Shown: piece after piece, positions 11,510-22,901 of the stretch
How positions within the stretch are numbered: position 1 is the first letter of the stretch
How the letters are laid out: each line of letters opens with the position of its first letter
Source of the DNA: Pleurodeles waltl
Taxonomy: Eukaryota > Chordata > Amphibia > Caudata > Salamandridae
Assembly: GCF_031143425.1 (NCBI RefSeq)
Contig: NC_090439.1
Coordinates: forward strand, 638,787,465 to 638,851,464
Direction: 5' to 3'
DNA: 64,000 bases
Notes under the pieces: generated by a model
Database searches by the model: none
What the model was told of the DNA's origin: nothing
What the model saw: only the letters and a program-made list of their open reading frames with translations
Position numbers and translations under genes: made by a program

Positions 11510-12700
11510 TTTTAAAAGGCAAGCCCACGAACCAATGAATGTGACAAGTGTGGCATGGGCGTGGTTAAAAGCCCACAGAGAGATTATAACAGGAGCCAGA
11601 GTGCTTGTATACTCAACCCTAAAAGAGCATACATGCATGAGTGAATTTGGGGCTTGCTTGTTACTTCACCCTGACAAGGATTGTGGTTGCTGTCTGAGTA
11701 TGGTTTCACCCCCTCAACCAGTAACCCAATTTCTTACAAGAACCCTCAAAGTCACGAAGATAACCTGAGCTCAACCCCCTTGTGGTAACGGCACAGAAGA
11801 GATCGGCTTAACTTAGGTTAATGTTAAAGTATTTATGTACTACCAAAACAGTAATAAAGTCAAAATGCTAAAGCCTAAAACTACTAAATTACAAATATAA
11901 TAAACAAAATTACTCCAAAAGATCAATAAATCTATTAAGGGGAAACAAGAATGTAACTTTTTGAAGTTTTATGCAGGGCAAGAAGCACCAATTGCTACTG
12001 AGTCAATGGTTGCGTTACACAAGGACCTAGATGCAATTTCAGTCTGACCACGATGGAGTACAGGTTGGCTACACCAACCAAGTTTGTCCCAGTCAAAGAC
12101 TTTATCATCTGACTCAGTCCTTTAAGTCCCAATGCACCACAGTATTTTACTTTTAAGCTGCAAAGGACCTCTGGGGAGGGAGATGGAGACTCACAGAGTG
12201 TCAAGCAGAGCCCAACAGCATGGTCCAGTCCAGGTCAGATACACCAGTCAATTGGGCAGTTGCAGGAAAGGCCTCTTTTCAATGGTTGTATCGTTGTAGC
12301 TTCAAAAGGAGGTCATCCTTATGACCCTTGCAATCCACTTCTTTGACTGGGTACAAGAGGGAGCAAGTCCATTTTTTCAGAGGTCGTCTCAGGTCTCAGA
12401 CAGCAGGTCCAGTCCTCTTCTGCTCTTTTCAGGTCCAAAAAGTGTTTTGGAGTGTGTTCCTAGAAATACCACATTTATGCTGTTCACTAGCTAGTGGGTG
12501 GGAATGACTCCTGGGCATGCCCTAACCAAATGGGGTAAAAGTTCCCAGGGTTACCTTTACCCATTTTGGGAAATTCAGGATGGCAAAAGCCTTCAACCAC
12601 ACTAAACTTGAGCTCTGAGGGCATGAGTCTGTAAGGGAAATGTACAATGTTAACCCTAGCATCCTCCCACATCTAACACTAAAATCCAATTTGAAGCACC
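11510..12700. repeat. Probable dispersed repeat of unknown class
   Basis: The style of this segment (GGCATGGGCGTGGTTAAAAG, GATTGTGGTTGCTGTCTGAG, CAGGTCCAGTCCTCTTCTGC) matches my memory of highly repeated salamander sequences. I see no open frame, no terminal inverted repeat and no second copy in this window, so class and boundaries are unresolved. Confidence 0.25.
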
Positions 12701-13469
12701 ACTGTACTCATAATAAACACAGAGCTTGAAGTTAGGTAGTACAAAGGTAGGATTCTTCAGCAACTAAACAGTGAATACACAAGAATTGTCATAGCATCCT
12801 GTTCCCTTTTTTTTCAAGTGCACCCAAGCATTATGTGTGAACGCAGCAGACCTGTGAAGAAGGATTTGGCATCCAAGCAGGTTTTAGCATTGTAATGTCA
12901 TAAAGGATGCTCCCAGCTCAAATGAGTCATCCCTTCCGATTCAGATCAACCTGTCAATCACAGTGGCCCAGCGTGTAGCTCCTAGGAGAAATATCACTAA
13001 TGGTTAGCAGCAGGGGTAAATTGCATAGAGTTCTAAAACCAGGAAAAATACAGAGTCCAGCAAGAGATGAAAAATCTGGATGAACATGAAGAAGTGGATT
13101 TCCTACATACATATAGAAATAATATCTAGAGGACATGCATAATTATGTAGAAGTCAAATAAAGACATAGAATTTGGATCAGGAGTCAAATAACAAGAGCA
13201 GATCTTGGAGAGTATGGCAGTCATTTGATATTCATAGATCAGAGTACTTTGTGTTTGTGCAGGAATTATGCAATATAGTAGGAGGACGTTTTTTGTATTT
13301 ACAATGTTGGATAAATGATTGAAGAAAAGGACAACAGTATTCGCCTGTTTGATAATACTTCTATTTCACATTTAGTTGTACAGACACTGGGCTAGCTGAA
13401 AGATCTGCTGGAGAGTAGTATTGAGTGAGTTCATGCATAAAGGTCATGGCTGGCACGTTGACTAAAGCT

Positions 13470-14812
13470 TTTGTTTGTGGACACAGCAGGCCTTCTTCTT
13501 GTAGTGTGTCCAGTGTTTTGGATGATGGTGCACCAGGGTATCCGTGATATCAGGTTGAGAATAACTAGCTCCTACTTGTTCTTCCAGATGGTTATCACTA
13601 GCTGTTATTTTTTCTGGAACAGAATTCCACAATTTGGCATCCTGCACAGAGAAGGTAGAGCTGTCAACTGTTTTATTTTTGTAAGGTGTAATGGTTAATC
13701 ATGCCGTTAGTCTGGAACATAAATCCCAAGGTTAGGAATATTTGTATTACCATTTCAATGGTAGAAAGTAGTTTTAATGAAGATCTTCTTGCGTTCGGTA
13801 GCCATTGGAGAACCTTCAAGGCAGGGTTGATTATGACATGACTGAATGTCTTTACATGTAAATGTAATTATTTTGCTGAGTTCTGGATTCTCTGGTCTCA
13901 TGTTTTGGTTGATGAGGAATGCGATGATATGGACCAATGGCATAATTTACATTTGAGAGATGAGCAATGTTGTTGTTTGAACTTTTTGTGTAAATCCAAA
14001 ATGACATTCACTGAGAGTGACAATTCGAAGTTTTCATTCATTGCATGATCTATTTGGTGGTGGCCTAGATCTTCTAACCCGATGTTAATAGATCATCATT
14101 TTCCTAGTCTCCCCAAGCAAGTATGGTCCAGATGCACAAAGCTCTTTTGCATTTCTTAACGGTCCGAATCGGTATTTCAGGCTGTTAAGAAATGCAAAAC
14201 GGTCTTTTCTTCTGTACAAAGGCCTTCAAGAAATCGCAATTTGCAATTTCTACCCTGTAGAAATCGTAATTTGCAATTCCCAGCCTAGGAAATCGCAAAT
14301 AGGGATTTCCTATTTGTAATTCCTATTCTTATGTACAAAACATTTCCTAAATGCAACTTGGGCATCTGGTAGATGCAACTACCACTGACTTGAAGTCGGC
14401 GGTAACCAGGTGCAATTTAAAACAAGCACCCTAGGTGCCCTTTTGCCCATTTTCTTCCTTGGTTTTGCATTTCCTAAATAGTGAATTCTTAACAAGATTT
14501 CGCTATTTAGGAAATGCAAAACCTGTCCATTGGCTAAAATGTAATGGGATTTCTTAATACCAATTTCATAATAGTGATTCCTACTTTGTATGAATTTCTA
14601 TTAGGAAATCGGTATCTCCGTACATAGAAATTCGCATTTTTTAAAAAGCAATTTCTATGAAATCGCTCTTTAAGAAATGCAAGATTGCATTTTTGTACAT
14701 TTGGCCCTATTTCATTTTTTGATTAATTTAGTTCCATGTCATTCCTTAGTTTATAGCTTTGAGACAGCTTTTGATTTCCGAGTTTTGAATGTCTTTGGAG
14801 TTTTGCAGTTTG
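13470..14812 (-). pseudogene. L2-like LINE ORF2, 3' half (split by gypsy insertion)
   Basis: Minus-strand translation from 14812 leftward gives, in broken frames, LINE landmarks downstream of RT motif C: SKDIQNSEIKSCLKAIN next to the gypsy junction; a weak leucine-rich block at 13990-14060; ALKVLQWLPNARRSSLK near 13850 (consensus ALxxLxWLPIxxRIxxK); and AKLWNSVPEKI at 13600-13650. Many stops and frameshifts show old decay. The frame entering at 14812 continues the RT frame that ends at 34713, so the two halves are one element cut by the gypsy insertion. A MITE (14125-14707) also interrupts this half. The 3' UTR and the exact left end were not found. Confidence 0.7.
14125..14707. mobile_element. 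MITE family G, copy 1 (GGGCCAGATGTAC ends)
   Basis: Inverted ends: GGTCCAGATGCACAAAG at left; the right end reverse-complements to GGGCCAAATGTACAAAAATG. TAT flanks both sides, a possible 3-bp target duplication. The interior is a patchwork of short inverted repeats of GAAATCGCAATT type and has no coding frame. It interrupts the LINE 3' half. About 580 bp. Copy 2 lies at 15023-15651 in the same orientation. The superfamily is not certain. Confidence 0.65.
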
Positions 14813-14817
14813 AACAT

Positions 14818-15656
14818 TGTAGCATCCTCCCCAGCCTTGGTACCCACCAATGACTATGCCACACACAGAGCTGTAAATCACACGTCTTTATTCCACTGCA
14901 TGGACCTGTGTCCTACATTCTAAACCAAGCTTTCATTCCATTCCATTCTAGCGATTACATCACACTGCTACAGAGCCCTTTTGGAGCCAAACGGGTTAGG
15001 TTATAAAACTTGCAAGACACTAGGTGTAGATGTACGAAGCCTGTTTGTATTTTTTAATGTTCCGAATCGCTATTTTGGGCCGTTAAGGAATGCAAACTGG
15101 GCTTTTCTTATGTAAAAAGCCCTGGGAATCCCAAATAGGAATTTCCTATTTGTAATTCCTATTCTGATGTACCATGCATTTTCTAAATGCGACTTGGGCA
15201 TTTAGGAGATGTAGTTACCATCGACTTGAAGTCAATGGTAACCAGGTGCAATTTCAAAAAAGCACTCCAGAGTGCTTTTTTTAATTGCAATAGAGCACAC
15301 ACATGCCTCTTAGACATATGTGTGCTTTATAGGCGCGCCCCTATTTTTGGGTTGCACCCCTATTTTTGGGGTGCACCAAGAGGGGCCTTTTGCCCACTGC
15401 ATCCTTGGTTTTAGATTTCTTAAATAGCTATTTCCTAATAGGAAACCTCTGTTTAGGAAATGTAAAACCGTCCCATTGATTCAAATGCAATGGGATTTCT
15501 TAATAACGACTCCGTAATAGCGATTCCTACTTTTCAGGAATCCTATTAGGAAATCAGTATCTTAGTACATTCCATTTTCCATTTCTTAAAAAGTGATTTC
15601 TATAAAGTTGCTATTTAAGAAATGCAAAATTGCAATTTCGTACATCTGGCCCTACA
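14818..15656 (-). repeat. Gypsy 3' LTR, interrupted by a MITE
   Basis: On the plus strand it reads TGTAGCATCCTCCCCAGCC onward and aligns with 34500-34707 through to GACACTA/GACACTG. MITE copy 2 inserted only about five bases from the U3 end, leaving CA at 15655-15656. The LTR proper is about 208 bp. AGAGCTGTAAATCA and CTTTATTCC/CTTTAATCC are conserved between both LTRs. Confidence 0.8.
15023..15651. mobile_element. MITE family G, copy 2, inside the gypsy 3' LTR
   Basis: Ends are GGTGTAGATGTACGAA on the left and, reverse-complemented on the right, GGCCAGATGTACGAA. It is flanked by CTA (15020-15022 and 15652-15654), so the target duplication is TA or CTA. Interior similar to copy 1 (GGAATTTCCTATTTGTAATT, GGTAACCAGGTGCAATTT), with extra sequence including a TTTTTGGG duplication near 15345-15370. 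No frame. The undamaged right LTR gives the pre-insertion sequence. Confidence 0.7.
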
Positions 15657-15670
15657 TCTTACCCTTTGTT
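15657..15670 (-). other. Polypurine tract of the gypsy element
   Basis: On the minus strand AACAAAGGGTAAGA directly precedes the U3 end TGTAG. This is the position and composition expected for the plus-strand primer of an LTR retrotransposon. Confidence 0.55.
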
Positions 15671-15905
15671 AAATGAAAAATTAAAATTTTACTAAAATCA
15701 GTACATATACACATTTATATAAAAATATGTACAACTATATATCGTCAATCAATTTTCTTGGCACTTTGATCATTTTACCCTATCTGGTTAGTGGAAGATG
15801 TAAGCTGTCATCTTCATTGTCAGAAATTGCTCAAGATCATTAAGAGGCAGCAGCCACTGAGTTTTCATGGTCAGTCTTTCTTTCACCATTTCAAGTTGAA
15901 GACCG

Positions 15906-18625
15906 ATGAATCACAGAAGACTGTCTGGTAACAGGCTTCCCAGGACGCTGGACAGTCACCATGTGTCACTTGGTAGACACCAATTGGAAAGGTATAGCAT
16001 CATAGAGAGCATCAGATTTTCTTTTGCACATCTGTCAGGGGATCACCAAATCTTCTTTTCTAAAAGAGATTTCTTTAGCATGTTGCCTCTTGTCTGCATA
16101 AGCTTTCATTTTCTGCTTGTTAACCAAGTTCCATGTATGAATCATGTTCTCACTTTGGTCTCTCTTGTTGATACATTGAAGAAACTTGGTTGTCATTTCT
16201 CTCCCGAACATTAAAGTAGCAGGACTTTTGCCTGTGGTCAAGAGGGGTGTTGAAGGATGAGCTTGTAGAATAGAATTTAGTACTGTTTTCAAACTGAGCT
16301 TCTCAAGAGTTGCACGCTGCATTGTTTTCTTTTAAGTATTCATAAACGCTCAACAAGTCCATTGGCCTGCCGTCAGAAAGGTGCACTCTTATGATGTTTT
16401 ATGTTCAGATGCTCCAGGAATTCTTTAAATTCTTTACTGTTGAGGGGTGGGCCATTGTAAGACTTCACAATGGCTGGAATGGCCCATGTCGCGAAGATGT
16501 CATCAAGGTTTTCAATTACTTGTTCGTGAGTCGTAGATGAGATATCTTCAACTAAAAGGAAACGTGAGGATTCATCTACAGTTATCACTGGATGATGTCA
16601 ATTATCAAGTGTGCCAAAGAAGTTGATGGCCATTCTCTCCCATGCATGTTTAGGGAGTTCTGACATGTTCACGGTATGTTGAGTAACACTGGAAGAAAGG
16701 CAATTGCATATATGACAGGCCTTGAGGTCCTTTTCAACCTTTTCATTTAAGTATGGAAACCAAACTCAGTTTCAGAGCTCTCTTTGTGGGGATAATACCA
16801 CAATGTCCTTCCTGAGCCGCTTCAATCGCTTTCTGTAGCAGTCTCTCTGGAATCAGGATCATTGACCCTCGCAGTATTACTCCTTCCTGAGTTATGCACA
16901 ACTTATTCTTGACATTTTTGTATTTTTTTATATTCACCATCATTGGTGAGAGGTTGATTGTGTTGGTTCCATGACTGATGCACAAATATGACTTTTAACT
17001 TAAGGAGATCATTATCATGGCTATAATTTGCACTAACGAGATAACTCGTTAGTGCTGGTGTACTTGACTTGACAATTAAATGAATGTAGGCTTCAGCCGT
17101 CTTGGATGGAGTACCTCGATCTCGTATAGGCACTCTCAAAAAGTATTCAGCAAGATTCTGATCCTTTCCTGGACGATGCAGAAGTGTATAATCATATTCT
17201 TGCAATCGGAGTCCCAATCTTTCAATGCGAAGAGGTATCATGGCTTTTGGTTTGTCAAAGATGGTCAGCAAAGCTTGATGATCAGTTACCAGCATAAAAG
17301 GCTTTCTGTACAAGAATACATGGAAATGTTCACAAGCCCATACCACAGCCAAGCTTTCTTTCTAAGGTTGCGAAAAAGCATGTTCTGTTTGGAACAACCG
17401 TCTACTAGCATAGGCCACAATATGCCGTCGAGCATTTGAGCATCCACTATGCTGTACAAGGATAGTGCCATAACCTCATCAGAAAAGGTATGGCCAAAGA
17501 ATTTTAGTTTTGTCTTGTTGAACTCACACTTATCTAGATTCAAAGTAAATCCTACATCACTGAGTAAATGACATACTTGTGTGAGAGCTCTATTGTGCTC
17601 CTTCTGTGTAGGTCTGAAAACAAATGTCATTGCTAAAACTGAATGCATTCACAACAGGCTGTATGATACGTCGAATGACCTCTTGAAAAAGTTCTGCAGT
17701 TGAAGACGCACCAAAACTAAGTCTCTTGTATCTAAACAAACCAACATGTGTAGAAAAGGTTGTAATGTACCTGCAATTTTCTTCAAGCACCAGCAAGTTA
17801 AATAACCTTTATTTAAATCAATGTGAGAAAAGACCTTTTCACCATTCAATTCCATTATCATGTCAGTAATGTGTGGATTTGGTTGTCGCTCTCAGTTAAT
17901 TGCATTATTTACCTGACGCATGACAATGCAGATGTGTACAGCCCTTCACTGTCTCTCTTGGGCACTACTACTATGGGAGAAACCCATCGTGCTGGGCCAG
18001 TGGAACGCTCAATAATATCATGCTTAAGTAATGAATCAAGTTCTTTTCAACAGCTTCCTAAAAATGAAAAACAATTCATCTATGTCTCTGAGCAATAGGT
18101 TGGACATCCTCATTAATATATAGTTTTACATTCATAGTCTTAAGATTTCCTAACCAATGAAACAATGAAGGGAATCGATTTACTATTTCGTGATGAGCAT
18201 TCATGTAGTAATTCACAGAAATCAGACCCATATCAGTAGCTATGTTGAAACTGGGTAAACAGGCACTTGACGCTGTACCTTGAAGCGCATGGATCAGTGC
18301 TTGTACCTTCGTTTTCTTATGTTTAACTGTCGCTACAATTGAACCTTGACTCTTTATGGGCGTGATGCAGCTCAAGTATACACTTTGGTCTTTAGTGGCA
18401 TAAGCCGCGGTAATGGAGATAGTCCATTGTATTTCTCTTCAGGCATTATGTTTATCGCTGCACCGCTGTTGATAATGAAAGGTATTAAACAACCATTTAT
18501 TTTCAATGTAGTCTTTGACAGTATTTGTATGATTTTTATGCTTTGGCATGTCAACTTTTCTTTGACTGAAATTTTTATTCACATGCGACCAGTCCAACAT
18601 GCACAGGTTTCTCTGAGGTAATTAC
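15906..18625 (-). pseudogene. pol: Gypsy pol relic (protease, RT, RNase H, integrase)
   Basis: Fragments in order along the minus strand: protease (18372-18554), with FIINSGAAINIM where the family has Asp in D-S/T-G, so the catalytic Asp is Asn. Pre-RT and RT N-terminus (18076-18375, FPSLFHWLGNL and IAQRHR). RT fingers/palm (17590-17861, VFSHIDLNKGY, ITTFSTHVGLFRYKRLSFG); the catalytic box reads FSNDICF, with the first Asp of the pair changed to Asn. RT thumb and connection (17286-17648, GFTLNLDKCEF, FFGHTFSDEV). RNase H (16903-17352, LVTDHQALLTIF, HRPGKDQNLAEY). Integrase zinc-binding region (16743-16985, GHCGIIPTKRAL), core (16373-16588, VDESSRF; second catalytic Asp replaced in KSYNGPPL) and C-terminal part (16035-16322, PATLMFGREM). 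Frameshifts and stops separate the pieces; inactive in RT, protease and integrase. Confidence 0.85.
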
Positions 18626-19367
18626 AGTCATGGCACAATCACTTTCTTCCCTTTCTTTTGGTATTGAGATGAGTGGACTGTTTGTGGATGATTTAGATGA
18701 CAATTGACTTCATTTAGTATCAAGTTGCCTCAACTGATGTCGCTACTTGAATTTGAAGGTGTGCATCAAACGTGCTTCAGCAACATTCTGGCTTACATTT
18801 TGTCTTCGTGCAGTGACGCACTTACTTTTTACTTCGCTTTACACATCGTCACAATCATAGTCATCGTTTCTCTTTCCTACAGCGTTTACATATCTGTCCA
18901 ATGGTGGGACACTTTCCTTCATGTGGAAATGAAAATCCATATCTAAAACACAACTTTTATGTGTGGACATCACTTCAGTTTTTTGCTTCAGATTACTTTT
19001 CACACTCTTGGCTGACTCGCTCAGGGTCTCCTTGTTAGCAGCTTGTCTCTCAGCACATTCCTCAGATCCCGCAGCCATCAACACTCACTCCAGACTAAGA
19101 GTTTCTTTCAGCATCCGTCATCTGAATTAATCTGACAAGCATCCATCAATAACCCTAAAACACATAGATTCTTCATAATTTAATTCATTGAACTTACTGT
19201 GTTTGATGAGTGCAGTCTTTCCACAAATTCATCAATAGTTTCACTAACTATTTGATGTTTTTGACTGAAAACATTGTTCACCACAAATTCATCAATAGTT
19301 TCACCAAGTATTTGATGTTTTTGACAGAAAACACATTGTTCATAATTGAGATTTTCCTAGCCGTGAT
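18625..19367 (-). pseudogene. gag: Gypsy gag, 3' part with decayed zinc knuckles
   Basis: Minus-strand frame 18839-19084 holds a decayed pair of CCHC knuckles (a C...H spacing around MDFHFHMKES, then VGKRNDDYDC), with several cysteines replaced. Further right, around 19200-19345, lies a capsid-like stretch: FSVKNIKYLVKLL then LMNLWKDCTHQ, compare gypsy capsids with ETIDEFVxRLHS. A 60-bp tandem duplication occupies 19221-19342. The gene continues at 33445-33862, beyond the DIRS insertion. Function (genome packaging) is inferred from family and position only. Confidence 0.6.
19221..19342. repeat. 60-bp tandem duplication inside gypsy gag
   Basis: CCACAAATTCATCAATAGTT begins at 19221 and again at 19281. 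The two copies differ at only a few positions, including a 2-base length difference near the end (ACATTG versus ACACATTG). Confidence 0.85.
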
Positions 19368-19575
19368 GTCAGAAAGCTAGATTTTATTAAAGACATGGAG
19401 GCAAGTATTTTGCCTGACTTTTCATACTTTATTAAATAGCAGCCAAGAAACTACAAATCCCAGAAACCCTGGGAGAAAAACTACAAAAAAACATCACAAT
19501 GGGGCTGACCAATCCCACGTCGAGCCTCCACATAACAATCTTGACTGAGAGCAACTAGCCCTCTTTTCTTGCGAT
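19368..19575 (-). repeat. DIRS left inverted terminal repeat
   Basis: From ATTTTATTAAAGAC through TTAAATAGCAGCCAAGAAAC and GTCGAGCCTCCACATAACAA to CTTGACTGAGAGCAAC, it matches the reverse complement of 33245-33441 with few differences. Confidence 0.85.
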
Positions 19576-19817
19576 AATTAGTCCAAAGTGGAATCCGAGA
19601 GGAACCACAGAACAACATATAAAGTCAGAATAGCAGAGAAGAAATCCATTAGGAACTGAGAGGAACAACTGGAGAGAAAGAACTTCCGCATGAAGCTTCC
19701 AGGCCAGGAGAAACTGGAAGAAGATCAACCGGAAGGGGCGGAGTTGGTTGAAGACGTGGCCCCTGCAGAAAAGAAACAGGGAGGGTTAAAAAAATGTGGT
19801 GGGATAATACTCGCCTC

Positions 19818-19905
19818 TGTGTCTTCAATAAAATCTGGCCTTTCTGACACCAAGTCCAGGAAAATCTAAATTTTATTACAAGACCGGAGGCTCATATTAT
19901 GCTTG
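19818..19905 (-). repeat. DIRS internal complementary region
   Basis: The left part (GTGTCTTCAATAAAATCTGG then CCTTTCTGAC) is the reverse complement of the outer left end at 19367-19400. The right part (TTTTATTACAAGACC, GGAGGCTCATATTATG) matches the outer right end (33405-33441) read in reverse complement. In DIRS elements such a region templates the joined ends of a circular intermediate. Confidence 0.75.
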
Positions 19906-20700
19906 TTTAAAACAATGAAATAAAAAGTTCTAAACGTACTAACGTTTGACCAATCTGCAGATCTGATGATATCCTGTAAACTAGCCCCTGCCCAGAAGAC
20001 TCGAGAAGCCGTAGCTCCTCTCATCGAATGAGCGCCATAAGAGAGGGTAGAAACACCAGCCAAGGACATGAGCCACTTCATCCAACGAGCCATGGTGGGA
20101 TCTGAGACAGGTTTGTGTGGTGTCTGAAAGGAAACAAGCAATTGAGACGAGATGGGAACCCTGAGATCTGCAGTTCAAGAAACTTTAAGATTTCAAACAA
20201 TTACCCACACACAATTTAGGTTGCGAAGGAAAAAAGGGATAAAGGACAGTAGACAAATTAGTCTTGGTACGTCTAAATACTTGAAAATAAACACCTAAAG
20301 CAGAAAAATGAAAGGAGGAAACATCCAGAGCATTAACATCTGAAACACGTTTGATAGAGACTGAACACAGGAGCATAGTCAATTTTGCAGACAAATGTTT
20401 CAACGATGAATCAGCATTATCCGGCCATGAGAGTAGTAATCGAAGAACTAAGTCAACATCCCACATCACATTATATTTTGGAACCGGAGGTTTAGCAAAA
20501 CGTACTCCCTTTAAAAGTCGGCAAACCAATGGGTGTTCCCCAACAGGTCTTCCATTCACCCTGATATGTTCTAAAGAGATTGCAGATCTGTAAGTATTCA
20601 CCGTACGATATGCTTTACCTTGTGAAGCTAAGGAAGCCAAAAAATATACCACTAAGGTAACATCTGCTGAAAAGGGATCTGAATCCCTGTCCACACACCA
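19866..20700 (-). pseudogene. DIRS tyrosine recombinase (frameshifted)
   Basis: Two minus-strand frames (20185-20694 and 19866-20141) give the halves of a tyrosine recombinase. The N-terminal half contains SAMlike packing (TVNTYRSAISLEH, LLKGVRFAKPP) and the first catalytic Arg in SIKRVSDVNALDV. The C-terminal half contains the His-x-x-Arg box in YGAHSMRGATAS and the probable nucleophile Tyr in FRTFYF. So the R-H-R-Y set appears present, but the halves are in different frames, with the break around 20140-20190. The upstream edge toward the Dam-like domain (20700-20855) has stops. The enzyme would integrate a circular DNA copy. Its end overlaps the internal complementary region. Confidence 0.8.
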
Positions 20701-20854
20701 GCTACACCAAACCGACCAAGAGGATTGGTAGACTCTTCAAGTACCCGGAGCCCAGAATTGCTGAATGAACTGGACAGCCTTCTCAGAAATTCCTGGGGTT
20801 CTCCAGGAACCCCTGAAATTCTCCACGCTATGAGATGAAGGGAGCCCTTTAGAA

Positions 20855-22901
20855 TTAGATTGTGGGAAGACCCTGAGGGTTTATGAGAAGATCAGGAAAA
20901 GGAGGTATCAATACTGGAAGGTCCGAGGAAAGTTCCAACAGGGTTGGATACCAAGGTTGGGACTGCCAGAATGTTGTGATAAGAGCCAGGGAGAAATGCT
21001 GTCTGTGGGCTTGTGCTAGCACCCGGGCAATAAAAAGGAAGGGAGGAAAGGCATACAGAAGAGAGGGAAGCCATACTTGTAGGAAAGCATCCGTGGCCAT
21101 TGCTAACAGATCCGGCCTCCAGCTGAAGAAGGCAGGAAGCTGAGAGTTGATCCTGGAAGCAAAGAGGTCTATCAACATAGCTCTGAAGAGTGAAGAAAGA
21201 TGATTGAATATGGAAGGGTGAAGTTTCCAATCGCTTGAGTCGTAAGTATGCCTGGAAAACCAATCTGCCACTATGTTCAGCTTGCCTGGAAGGTATTCTG
21301 CCTTGACCGAGATATTTCTTGGGAGACAAAACTCCCACAAACTCCTGGCCAAGAGAGCCAAAGGTTTGGATCTTGTTCCACCTAAACGGTTTTTATACCT
21401 GACTGCAGACAGGTTGTACATTCTCAGAAGAATTGAACAATTTACCCCGTCTTTTTATAAAGGACTGGATGGCAAAGGAACCTGCACGCATCTCTAAACA
21501 GTTGATGTGCAGTGAGGACTCCTGAACGGACCATGGACCCCCAGTCGAGAGTTGACCACATCTTGCACCCCAACCTGTCAGACTTGCATCTGACTCTAAG
21601 ACAAGATCTGGGGCGGCATAGAAAATAGTTTTCCCATTCCAAGCGTCTAAGTGACTTATCCACCACAAAAGCTCTTCCCTGGATTCGCGATACAGAACAA
21701 CCGGATCTTAGTAGGCCAGACCCTTGCAAAGGTGACGGATGTTTAACCTCTGAAGAGTCCTGTAATGAAGGGGACCTGGAAAGATGGCCTGAATGGAGGA
21801 AGAAAGATGGCCTACCAAACGAGCTAGAGATCTGAGGGAACAGTGAGGGAGAGATAAAGCGTGATGAATCTCTTTCTTTACCAGAGACACCTTCTGTTTA
21901 GGAAGTTGAAGTACCGACTCTACAGTGTTCACTATGAAACCGAGAAATTCAAGATGTTGGGAAGGGATTAAAATGGACTTTTGAAGATTTATGAGAAACC
22001 CCAGCTCTGACCAGAGATCCCGATAAAGGTTTAATTGTTCTATGAGGCAAGAATTGTCCTGTACCATGATAAGGAAATCATCGAGCTAGATGGTGAGTCT
22101 TATCCCTTTACCTCTGAGGAAGGCTACTACTGGTTTGAGGACCTTGGTGAAACACCAAGGGGTCAATGAAAGGTCGAAAGGAAGAGTTTTGAACTGAAAG
22201 AAGGAGGTCCCCCACTGGAACAGAAGAAACTTCCTGAAGAAGGGATGAACGGGCACCGAAAGATAGGCGTCTTGAAGATCCAAGCGGACCAACCAATCGT
22301 TGTGAAGTAGAAGATCCCTGAGATGGAGAATAGTCTCCATCTTGAAATGATGGTATACTACGAAATTGTTGAAATCTTTCAGATTTATAACCGGACAATC
22401 TTTTTTATTCTTCTTCTGAACAAGAAAAATGGTACTGAGAAACCCGGAAGGGTCGTAAACAACTTTTTCTATTGCCTGTTTTGTTAGTAAGGATTGTACA
22501 TCGTCCTGAACCAGGAGGAATCGATCTCGGGAAAAAACGAGAGGTCGAGGAAGATGAGTCTGCCAAGGCACCTGATACAACTCTATGCAATAACCTTGAA
22601 CTGTCTGGATAACCCAAGGATCTGCGGGTATAGATAGCCAAGCGTTTAAATAAGAACCCAGTCTGCCTCCTACAGGAGGAAGGCAAGAACTGGAAATCCT
22701 TACCTGCAAGCTGGTCTCCTTTGGATCTGTATCCCCTGTTATGGCCGCCACGGAAACAATGGGGATAGAATTGGGATTTGTACCCCTGACAGAACTCCTG
22801 TTGGTTGACTTGAGTGAAGGAGCCTCTGCAGAGGGATTGCTCCCTTGAAGAATAACGGCCAGCAAATCAACCGCTTCCTTTGCCGCCCTTTCCAAAAACA
22901 C
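20855..22901 (-). pseudogene. DIRS RT / RNase H / Dam-like polyprotein
   Basis: RT: frame 22086-22901 has YQVPWQTHLPRPL, VINLKDFNNFV and motif A (RLDLQDAYLSVPVHP). It stops at TAG 22086-22088, exactly where the family has Tyr of the Tyr-x-Asp-Asp box; LDDFLIM follows in the same frame (21708-22067, with LEFLGFIV). A second in-frame stop lies at 21708-21710. RNase H (21393-21668) shows LESDASLTGWGA and CLEMRAG; a frameshift near 21430 moves the rest (AEYLPGKLNIVADWFSR) into frame 20855-21421. That frame continues with a Dam-like segment (LIDLFASRINSQLPAFFSWRPD, quoted only in part by motif D-x-F...Q...F-F-S; then ATDAFLQVW). The order fits DIRS. Few lesions, so the insertion is younger than the gypsy host. 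Confidence 0.85.

Noticed and set aside
14200..15640. Repeated short inverted words suggesting a CRISPR-like array
   Set aside because: Spacing is irregular, words are palindromic MITE interior, and the genome is a vertebrate one.
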